6,285 nt of DNA from Chloroflexota bacterium (GTDB lineage: Bacteria; Chloroflexota; Limnocylindria; QHBO01): assembly GCA_031177555.1 (NCBI GenBank), contig JAPSGM010000117.1, forward strand, positions 1-6,285, in the 5' to 3' direction. Shown here piece after piece: positions 1-4,800 of this stretch. Numbering within the stretch: position 1 is the first letter of the stretch; each line of letters opens with the position of its first letter. Both the position numbers and the translations under genes were made by a program. The notes below the pieces were generated by a model. It saw only the letters and a program-made list of their open reading frames with translations, had not been told where the DNA came from and searched no databases.

Positions 1-252
1 GCCCCAGCGGCCGTCGTCGAAGCGGTCGGCCGTGCGCACGTCGACCATGGTGCCGATGGGCCGGACGCTGGCCGGCGACTCGCCGACCTCGGGCCCGCCG
101 GTGATCATGCTCACCGCGAAGCGGCCGCCGTACGGGGAGCCATCGGCCATGACGTCGCGCATCAGCGCCCGGTAGCGCGGCTCGAAGACGTGCAGCGGCA
201 GCGGCAGGTGCGGAAACGCGACGACGTGGAGCGGAAAGAGCGGAAGGCGCAT
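1..252 (-). CDS. LON substrate-binding domain protein, N-terminal part (partial)
   Basis: The reading frame starts at ATG 252-250 and is still open at the left edge, giving 84 residues. The protein begins MRLPLFPLHVVAFPHLPLPL and continues with HVFEPRYRALM, the usual opening of the LON N-terminal (substrate-binding) domain: an LPLFPL strand, a P-x-LPL turn, then the (I/V)FEPRYR motif. Known family: this domain occurs in Lon protease and also as stand-alone proteins of about 200 residues, common in high-GC bacteria and generally of unknown role. The C-terminus is outside the window, so an attached ATPase/protease cannot be excluded, though full-length bacterial Lon genes are rarer in such settings. 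It lies 41 bp downstream of the aldehyde dehydrogenase on the same strand and is probably the last or a late gene of that operon. No clear ribosome binding site precedes the ATG; the start rests on the match to the family N-terminus. Confidence 0.85.
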   Translation of the reverse strand, partial: MRLPLFPLHVVAFPHLPLPLHVFEPRYRALMRDVMADGSPYGGRFAVSMITGGPEVGESPASVRPIGTMVDVRTADRFDDGRWG

Positions 253-293
253 GCGCGACCGATGGTGGCACGCCGCGGGTGCGGGCGCAAAGG

Positions 294-1793
294 CTATTCC
301 TGGTCGACGAAGGTCGTGTCGATCTGCGCCCGCTGCAGCCGGCCCGAGTAATCGATGTAGACGCTCTTCCACTCGCTGAAGAACTCCAGCGCGGCCTGTC
401 CCACCTCGCGGTGGCCGTTGCCGGTGGCCTTGACCCCGCCGAATGGCAGGTGCGCCTCGGCCCCGATGGTGCCGTGGTTCACGTACCCGAGCCCCGAGTC
501 GAAGTCGCGGATGGATCGGAAGGCCAGGTTGATGTCGCGCGTGAAGAGGGAGGTCGAGAGCCCGTACTTCACCCCGTTGACGACCTCGACCGTCTCCTCC
601 CAGCTGTCGACCGGGATGACCGATGTCACCGGCCCGAAGATCTCCTCCTGCGCGATGCGGGCGTCCGGCCGGACCTCGGCGAAGATGGTCGGCTGGAAGA
701 ACGACCCGCTCGCCAGGGAGCCGTCGCGGGCCGGCTCGCCGCCGATCACCAGCTCGCCCTCGTCGCGGCCGATGGCGGCGTAGGCTGCGATGCGCTCCAC
801 GGCGCGGTCGTTGATCACCGGCCCCACGTCGGTCGTCTCCTCCAGCCCGTCGCCCAGGACCAGCTTCGCCACGCGGTCGCGCAGCACTTGGACGAACCGG
901 TCATGGATGGACCGATGGACGACGATTCGGCTGGCCGCGGTGCAGCGCTGCCCGCTCGTCCCGAACGCGGACCACACCACGCTGTCCAGCGCCAGGTCCA
1001 GGTCGGCGTCCTCCCAGATCACGATCGGGTTCTTGCCGCCCAGCTCCAGGCTGACGCGCTTGAGCGTCTCGGCCGCGCGACGGCTGATCTCGACGCCGGT
1101 CTCGGTGTGGCCGGTAAAGCTGATGAGCCGCACGTCCGGGTGGTCGACCAGGGCATGGCCCACCTCGGTGCCGCTGCCGGTCACGACGTTGACCACGCCG
1201 GCCGGCACGCCGCCCTCGCGCAGCAGCTCGACGAAGCGCACCACGCAGGCGGGCGTGTCGGAGGCGGGCTTGAGGACGGCGGTGTTGCCGCAGATCAGGG
1301 CCGGGAATAGCTTCCAGGCCGGGATGGCGATCGGGAAGTTCCAGGGCGTGATGATGCCGGCCACGCCGATCGGGCGGCGGATCGCCATGGCGAATTTGTC
1401 AGGCATCTCGGACGGCACCGTCTGGCCGAACAGGCGCCGCCCCTCGCCGGCCATGTAGTAGGCGACGTCGATCGCCTCCTGCACGTCGCCGCGCGCCTCG
1501 GGGAGGACCTTGCCCATCTCGCGCGTCATGAGCCGGGCCAGCTCCTCCTTGTGCTCGGCGAGGAGCCGCGCGACCTTGAACAGGATCTCGCCGCGCTTCG
1601 GCGCCGGCATCAGCGACCACCCCGGGTAGGCGGCCCTGGCCGCGGCGACCGCCGCGTCGACATCGGCCGGTCCCGACGCGGGGAACTCGCCGATGACGTC
1701 CTCGTGGTTGGCGGGGCTGACGCTGGTGAACGTGGCGCCGGAGGCTGCGGCCGCCCAGCGGTCACCGATCAGGTTCTGGTAGGTGCTGGCCAC
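294..1793 (-). CDS. NAD(P)-dependent aldehyde dehydrogenase, 2-oxoglutarate-semialdehyde dehydrogenase-like
   Basis: A complete 499-residue ALDH-superfamily enzyme that oxidises an aldehyde to a carboxylic acid with NAD(P)+ in the cytoplasm. Seen: oxyanion Asn in TPWNFP (N152), cofactor Lys in LKPAS (K175), Rossmann-type FTGHTETG (226-233), general-base Glu in LELGGKNP (E250), catalytic Cys in SGQRCTA (C284) and EEIFGP (E384). All catalytic residues are present and the length is normal. The segment LFGQTVPSEMPDKFAMAIRR followed by PIGVAG resembles enzymes acting on 2-oxoglutarate semialdehyde (GucD-type); this substrate is inferred from memory of the family, and succinate semialdehyde or a generic aldehyde remain possible. 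The GTG start (1793-1791) is chosen because it gives a family-like N-terminus (ASTYQNLIGDRW) and has GAGGAG 11 nt upstream; the frame stays open further upstream only because the DNA is GC-rich. It follows fumC by 83 bp on the same strand, fitting a shared transcript. Confidence 0.93.
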   Translation of the reverse strand: MASTYQNLIGDRWAAAASGATFTSVSPANHEDVIGEFPASGPADVDAAVAAARAAYPGWSLMPAPKRGEILFKVARLLAEHKEELARLMTREMGKVLPEARGDVQEAIDVAYYMAGEGRRLFGQTVPSEMPDKFAMAIRRPIGVAGIITPWNFPIAIPAWKLFPALICGNTAVLKPASDTPACVVRFVELLREGGVPAGVVNVVTGSGTEVGHALVDHPDVRLISFTGHTETGVEISRRAAETLKRVSLELGGKNPIVIWEDADLDLALDSVVWSAFGTSGQRCTAASRIVVHRSIHDRFVQVLRDRVAKLVLGDGLEETTDVGPVINDRAVERIAAYAAIGRDEGELVIGGEPARDGSLASGSFFQPTIFAEVRPDARIAQEEIFGPVTSVIPVDSWEETVEVVNGVKYGLSTSLFTRDINLAFRSIRDFDSGLGYVNHGTIGAEAHLPFGGVKATGNGHREVGQAALEFFSEWKSVYIDYSGRLQRAQIDTTFVDQE

Positions 1794-1804
1794 GGGTTCG
1801 TCGT

Positions 1805-1810
1805 CTCCTC
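1805..1810 (-). promoter_or_regulatory. Ribosome binding site of the aldehyde dehydrogenase gene
   Basis: GAGGAG on the minus strand, 11 nt before the GTG at 1793. The spacing is a little long, but this is the only good Shine-Dalgarno match near the dehydrogenase N-terminus and it supports the GTG over the distant upstream ATG in the same open frame. Confidence 0.6.
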
Positions 1811-1876
1811 GTCGCGTTCGTGTGGAGCACGGCGCATGGTTCACGGATTGTACGCCGCGTGCGGCGGCGCCCGGGA

Positions 1877-3280
1877 TCAGGCCTCCGGCGGGCGCGTCAT
1901 GGCCAGCACGTCCAGGACGCGGTCCAGCTCCTCCTCGCTGATCCTGCCATCGCGCACGTGGCCACGCTCGATGACGACCTGGCGGATCGTCTTGCCCTCT
2001 GCCAGCGCCTGCTTGGCGACCCTGGCGGCCTCCTCGTAGCCGATGTAGCGGTTCAGCGGCGTGGCGACCGACGGCGAGCTCTCCGCGTACTCGCGGGCGC
2101 GGTCCGGGTTGGCGGTGATGCCGTCGACGCATCGGTCCGCCAGCAGGCGGCTGGCGTTGGCCAGCAGGCGGATGGACTCCAGGACGTTGCGGGCCAGCAT
2201 GGGCAGCATGACGTTGAGCTCGAAGTTGCCGGCCGCGCCACCGAAGGCGACGGCCGCGTCGTTGCCGATGACCTGCGCGCAGACCATGCAGACGGCCTCC
2301 GGGATGACCGGGTTCACCTTGCCGGGCATGATCGACGAGCCGGGCTGCAGGTCGGGCAGGCGGATCTCGTCCAGGCCCGCGCGCGGGCCGGACGACATCC
2401 AGCGCAGGTCGTTGCAGATCTTGTACAGGCCGACGGCGATGGTCCTCAGCTGGCCCGATGCCTCCACCAGCCCGTCGCGGGCGCCCTGCGCCTCGAAGTG
2501 GTCCCGCGCCTCGGTCAGCGGCAGGCCGGTGCGCTCCGCCACGTCGGCGATCACCGCTGCTGCGAACCCCCGCGGCATGTTGATGCCGGTGCCCACCGCC
2601 GTGCCGCCCAGCGGCAGCTCGGCCAGCCGCGGCAGCGTGGCGTCGAGCCGCTCCACCCCCTTGCGGACTTGGTCCGCGTAGCCGCCGAACTCCTGGCCCA
2701 GCGTCACGGGCGTGGCGTCCATCAGGTGGGTCCTGCCCGACTTCACGACCGACGCGAACTCCTCGCGCTTGCGCTCCAACGCGGCGGCCAGGTGCTCCAG
2801 GGCAGGGACGAGGTCGTTGACGATCGCGCTGGTGGCGGCCACGTGGATGCTGGACGGGAAGACGTCGTTGCTCGACTGGCTGGCGTTGACGTGGTCGTTG
2901 GGGTGCACCGGGCGGCCCAGCCGCTCGCCGGCCAGCGTGGCGATGACCTCGTTGGCGTTCATGTTGCTGCTCGTGCCCGACCCGGTCTGGAAGACGTCGA
3001 TCGGGAAGTGCTCGTCCCAGTCGCCCCGCGCCACCTCCTCCGCCGCGGCGGCGATGGCATCGGCCACGTCCGGCTCCAGGATGCCGAGCGAGGCGTTGAC
3101 CCGGGCGGCGGCAGCCTTGATCTGTCCCAGCGCCTCGATATGCGCGCGCTCCAGCCTGGCGCCGCTGATGGGGAAGTTCTCGACGGCGCGCTGGGTCTGG
3201 GCGCGCCACCTGGCGTCGGCCGGGACGCGCACCTCGCCCATCGAATCGTGCTCCACGCGGTAGTCGTCCTCGGGGCTCAT
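1877..3280 (-). CDS. fumC: Class II fumarate hydratase (fumarase C)
   Basis: Catalyses reversible hydration of fumarate to L-malate in the TCA cycle; the class II enzyme is an iron-independent cytoplasmic homotetramer. The 467-residue length is typical. Seen: TGSGTSSNMNANEVI (99-113), the second-site HPNDHVN (126-132), SSNDVFPSS (136-144), GRTHLMDATPVTLGQE (182-197) with the conserved catalytic-site His at 185, and the superfamily signature GSSIMPGKVNP (314-324) with catalytic Ser at 315 and Lys321/Asn323. These run at a constant offset of -3 from E. coli FumC (His188, Ser318, Lys324), so the N-terminus is correctly placed and the enzyme should be active. The C-terminal helical domain (about 390-467) is complete. 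Relatives such as aspartase or argininosuccinate lyase are less likely given the HPND site and MDATPVT. The ATG overlaps the DUF309 stop as ATGA, implying translational coupling. Confidence 0.97.
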   Translation of the reverse strand: MSPEDDYRVEHDSMGEVRVPADARWRAQTQRAVENFPISGARLERAHIEALGQIKAAAARVNASLGILEPDVADAIAAAAEEVARGDWDEHFPIDVFQTGSGTSSNMNANEVIATLAGERLGRPVHPNDHVNASQSSNDVFPSSIHVAATSAIVNDLVPALEHLAAALERKREEFASVVKSGRTHLMDATPVTLGQEFGGYADQVRKGVERLDATLPRLAELPLGGTAVGTGINMPRGFAAAVIADVAERTGLPLTEARDHFEAQGARDGLVEASGQLRTIAVGLYKICNDLRWMSSGPRAGLDEIRLPDLQPGSSIMPGKVNPVIPEAVCMVCAQVIGNDAAVAFGGAAGNFELNVMLPMLARNVLESIRLLANASRLLADRCVDGITANPDRAREYAESSPSVATPLNRYIGYEEAARVAKQALAEGKTIRQVVIERGHVRDGRISEEELDRVLDVLAMTRPPEA

Positions 3281-3738
3281 CGGCTCCAGTCCGGCTCCTC
3301 CAGCTCAGCGAAGCGGATGACCGGCGGGATGAGGTAGGGCAGGTAGCCCGATTCGAGCTCGTTGAGGGTGCGCTGGGCCTTGTTGACCAGCTCGTTGACG
3401 AAGATGCCCCGATGGGTGGGCATGAACGGCCGCAGCTTCTCCAGCCCCTCGCGCAGCTTGTTGCGCGCACCGCGCGCGTTGCGACGCTGGAGGTGCAGCA
3501 GGCCGGCGGCCAGCTGGATCAGGCCCTGGTAGAAGTCGCGGTCCTCCTCCGGGGCCGCGCGCCACAGCTCCTCCCACGCCTCGTGCGCGTGCCAGTAGCG
3601 GACCCCGTTGAAGAGCGCGACGCCGCGCCGGAAGGTCTCCTCGGCACGCTCCGGGTCCAGCGCCGGCGTCCGTCCGCGCGGCGGCTGATCGTGCTGCGTC
3701 TGGACCTGGTCGTCCCCCGCTGTCGTGGGCTCAGCCAT
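3277..3738 (-). CDS. DUF309 domain protein
   Basis: A 153-residue cytoplasmic protein. The first 30 residues are polar and low in complexity; the conserved domain then runs from about 31 to 125. It has the family hallmark FNGVRYWHAHEAWEELWR (43-60, with His50, His52, Glu53, Trp55, Glu56), then DFYQGLIQLAAGLLHLQRRN (68-87) and a basic helix GARNKLREGLEKLRPF (90-105). The domain is all-helical, and the clustered His/Glu residues could bind a metal; that is inference, because DUF309 has no settled function. Its TGA overlaps the fumC ATG by the ATGA arrangement, so it is probably the first cistron of the DUF309-fumC-dehydrogenase-LON run. GAGG lies only 3 nt before the ATG, too close for a normal Shine-Dalgarno; a TGTTACGAT extended -10 element ending 8 nt before the ATG suggests a leaderless or nearly leaderless mRNA. 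Confidence 0.9.
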   Translation of the reverse strand: MAEPTTAGDDQVQTQHDQPPRGRTPALDPERAEETFRRGVALFNGVRYWHAHEAWEELWRAAPEEDRDFYQGLIQLAAGLLHLQRRNARGARNKLREGLEKLRPFMPTHRGIFVNELVNKAQRTLNELESGYLPYLIPPVIRFAELEEPDWSR

Positions 3739-3746
3739 GGACCTCG

Positions 3747-3755
3747 ATCGTAACA
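3747..3755 (-). promoter_or_regulatory. Candidate extended -10 promoter of the DUF309-fumC operon
   Basis: The minus strand reads TGTTACGAT: a TGn extension followed by TACGAT, fitting the relaxed TANNNT -10 of high-GC bacteria. Eight nucleotides separate it from the DUF309 ATG, so transcription would start at or within a couple of bases of the A. No convincing -35 hexamer was found, which an extended -10 can tolerate. This is a pattern match only. Confidence 0.4.
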
Positions 3756-3798
3756 GGCCACCGCCGCCGGGCGATGACCCTTGGGCTGCGATCGGTCC

Positions 3799-3846
3799 GC
3801 CAGCCAGTCACGCCCGAGCGGTAAGCGCGGGAACGTGCCGGCTGGC
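3799..3846 (-). terminator. Bulged intergenic hairpin after the ferritin-like gene
   Basis: On the plus strand GCCAGCC (3799-3805) pairs with GGCTGGC (3840-3846). Inside it CACG (3809-3812) pairs with CGTG (3834-3837), CCC (3813-3815) with GGG (3829-3831) and GCG (3818-3820) with CGC (3826-3828), closing a GTAAG loop. That makes 17 base pairs with small internal loops. It begins 6 nt past the TAA of the ferritin-like gene, so a terminator on the minus strand is the simplest reading. No T-run follows on the minus strand, so intrinsic termination would be weak; an mRNA 3'-end stabiliser or another structured element is possible. Confidence 0.45.
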
Positions 3847-3852
3847 TGCCTC

Positions 3853-4080
3853 TTACCGCATGCGGTTGCGCAGCGCGCCCAGCAGCCGCTCGGCATGCTG
3901 GCGCTCTTCGCGCAGGAGATCCTCGAAGAGCTGCCGGTCCTCGGTGCCGCCGTCCTGGCGGTACTTCTCGTAGGCCTCGATCGCCTCGAGCTTCGAGGTG
4001 AGGGCCTGCATCAGGTTGTAGGTCGGGTTGTCGACCGGCGGCTGGGCGACGGTGCCCTCCTGCGCGGATGCGGTGGTCAT
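3853..4080 (-). CDS. Small ferritin-like (half four-helix bundle) protein
   Basis: A 75-residue cytoplasmic protein. After a polar tail of about 20 residues (TTASAQEGTVAQPPVDNPT), two amphipathic helices are evident: about 21-42, with EAIEAYEKY (32-40), and about 47-72, with FEDLLREERQHAERLL (52-67). Glu32/Glu35 in the first helix and Glu59-x-x-His62 in the second match the carboxylate/ExxH pattern of ferritin-like iron sites, but only one helical hairpin is present, so a dimer would be needed to build a four-helix bundle. Known parallel: encapsulated ferritins are half-ferritins with a similar Glu plus ExxH layout. No encapsulin-targeting tail is visible, as the protein ends shortly after helix 2. 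Iron binding is inference. The start at 4080 is chosen because AAGGGGG lies 9 nt upstream; a longer in-frame start at 4137 has no such signal. It is divergent from folK. Confidence 0.75.
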   Translation of the reverse strand: MTTASAQEGTVAQPPVDNPTYNLMQALTSKLEAIEAYEKYRQDGGTEDRQLFEDLLREERQHAERLLGALRNRMR

Positions 4081-4089
4081 GGTTGAGAA

Positions 4090-4096
4090 CCCCCTT
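4090..4096 (-). promoter_or_regulatory. Ribosome binding site of the small ferritin-like gene
   Basis: AAGGGGG on the minus strand, 9 nt before ATG 4080-4078. It is a strong purine-rich match at good spacing, and it fixes the start at 4080 rather than at the upstream in-frame Met. Confidence 0.65.
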
Positions 4097-4156
4097 ATCG
4101 GTGCGAGTCGTGGATGCGGTGACCGGGTGCAAGCCACGTGCCGGGTGCGCAGCCGC

Positions 4157-4162
4157 TAGAGT
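4157..4162 (+). promoter_or_regulatory. Candidate -10 element of a leaderless folK transcript
   Basis: TAGAGT (TANNNT type) ends 9 nt before the folK GTG at 4172. With the usual 6-8 nt from -10 to transcription start, the mRNA would begin at or next to the start codon. No -35 match was found at 16-18 bp. The only G-rich stretch before the GTG (CGGGGA) is 1-2 nt away, too close to serve as a Shine-Dalgarno, which favours a leaderless start. Confidence 0.4.
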
Positions 4163-4171
4163 CGCGGGGAC

Positions 4172-4696
4172 GTGCGAGCCTTCATCGGTCTTGGCGGGAA
4201 CGTGGGCGACACGCGCCGGGCGTTCGCCGGCGCGGTGCGCGAGCTGGAGTCGATCGGGCAGGTGGCACGGGTCTCGAGCCTGTATGAGAGCCAGCCGCGC
4301 GACTTCGCGGATCAGCCGATCTTCACCAACGCGGTCGTGGAGCTCGCCACGGAACTGGATGCCGGTGAGCTGCTCTTCCACGTCAAGCGCGTGGAGGTGC
4401 TGCTCGGCCGCGACCCGCAGGGCATCCGCTACGGCCCGCGCGTCGTCGACCTGGACATCCTCTCCTTCGACGGGCACTGCGTGGCCGACACCGAGCTGGA
4501 CCTGATCGTCCCCCACCCGCGCCTTCAGGAGCGCCGGTTCGTGCTGGAGCCGATGGCCGAGCTCGAGCCCGGGCTGCGCCCGTGGCGCGGCTGCGCCGAC
4601 CTCCGGACCGATGTCACCGTTGCGGATCTGCTGCCCAGCGTCGCCGACCAGGAGGTGCGGCGGATCGGCGGTCCCGAGTGGGCGGATCGCACCTGA
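4172..4696 (+). CDS. folK: 2-amino-4-hydroxy-6-hydroxymethyldihydropteridine pyrophosphokinase (HPPK)
   Basis: Transfers pyrophosphate from ATP to 6-hydroxymethyl-7,8-dihydropterin in cytoplasmic folate biosynthesis, making the substrate for dihydropteroate synthase. The protein has 174 residues, a little longer than the roughly 160 of the E. coli enzyme. Seen: GLGGNVGD (6-13), SSLYESQP (35-42), QPIFTNAVVEL (48-58), GRDPQGIRYGPRVVDLDIL (79-97) with Mg-binding Asp93 and Asp95 and phosphate-contacting Arg86/Arg90, and PHPRLQERRFVLEPMAEL (114-131). All active-site motifs are intact. The GTG start places MRAFIGLGGN exactly at the family N-terminus. Often folK follows folP and folB; here neither neighbour is a folate gene, so it stands alone. 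It is divergent from the ferritin-like gene across 91 bp, and the repeat-protein gene follows 104 bp later on the same strand but has its own upstream signals. Confidence 0.95.
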   Translation: MRAFIGLGGNVGDTRRAFAGAVRELESIGQVARVSSLYESQPRDFADQPIFTNAVVELATELDAGELLFHVKRVEVLLGRDPQGIRYGPRVVDLDILSFDGHCVADTELDLIVPHPRLQERRFVLEPMAELEPGLRPWRGCADLRTDVTVADLLPSVADQEVRRIGGPEWADRT

Positions 4697-4700
4697 GCTG

Positions 4701-4718
4701 CGTGAGACGGTTCTCATG
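4701..4718 (+). other. Small hairpin just after folK
   Basis: CGTGAGA (4701-4707) and TCTCATG (4712-4718) pair over a CGGT loop: six Watson-Crick pairs plus one G-T wobble. It starts 4 nt past the folK TGA. No T-run follows, so it is a poor intrinsic terminator. Its right arm includes the first CTCAT of the direct-repeat array, so it could instead be part of a protein-binding site for the next gene. Confidence 0.4.
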
Positions 4719-4739
4719 GCCGGCTCATTGAGGCCTCAT
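4713..4739 (+). promoter_or_regulatory. Three CTCAT direct repeats at 11-bp pitch (candidate activator site)
   Basis: CTCAT occurs at 4713-4717, 4724-4728 and 4735-4739, each exactly 11 bp from the next, so one motif per helical turn on the same DNA face. The array ends 61 bp before the ATG of the repeat protein. Known parallel: PhoB/OmpR-family response regulators bind head-to-tail repeats at 11-bp pitch, and the E. coli Pho box has CTGTCAT units spaced this way. Assignment to that family is inference. No clear -10 was recognised downstream. Confidence 0.45.
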
Positions 4740-4756
4740 CCTCCCGCCCGAGCATG

Positions 4757-4780
4757 GCGATTGTCGGAGATAGCAATCGC
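4757..4780 (+). promoter_or_regulatory. Inverted repeat in the leader of the repeat-protein gene
   Basis: GCGATTG (4757-4763) and CAATCGC (4774-4780) are perfect inverted arms around a 10-nt spacer. The right arm ends 1 nt before the AAAGGGAGG ribosome binding site. It could be a leader hairpin that affects ribosome access, or a dyad operator for a dimeric regulator. The arms are less GC-rich than their surroundings. Confidence 0.45.
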
Positions 4781-4781
4781 T

Positions 4782-4790
4782 AAAGGGAGG
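4782..4790 (+). promoter_or_regulatory. Ribosome binding site of the repeat-protein gene
   Basis: AAAGGGAGG, 10 nt before ATG 4801. It decides the start: the in-frame TTG at 4792 is only 1 nt from this site and could not use it. It also shows that this frame, rather than the other open frames through the repeats, is the translated one. Confidence 0.7.
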
Positions 4791-4800
4791 TTTGGCTTCA

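Noticed and set aside
279..1310. 343-codon plus-strand open frame antisense to the aldehyde dehydrogenase
   Set aside because: It is a shadow of the dehydrogenase frame with no ribosome binding site or recognisable domain.
1853..1866. CGCCG/CGGCG mini-hairpin between fumC and the dehydrogenase gene
   Set aside because: Only five pairs with a 4-nt loop in very GC-rich DNA and no T-run; not enough to call a terminator inside the operon.
1820..3337. 505-codon plus-strand open frame antisense to fumC
   Set aside because: Composition is His/Arg/Gly/Ala-rich with no family resemblance, and it is the complement of an intact fumarase with all its motifs.
294..3470. A continuous 1058-codon minus-strand frame that could suggest a giant fusion ending in aldehyde dehydrogenase
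   Set aside because: Only the last 499 codons look like protein. The upstream part is an Arg/Gly/Ala/Pro-rich off-frame reading of fumC and DUF309, kept open by high GC.
3731..4717. 328-codon minus-strand frame antisense to folK
   Set aside because: It overlaps folK and the ferritin-like gene entirely and has low-complexity composition; folK motifs are intact on the plus strand.
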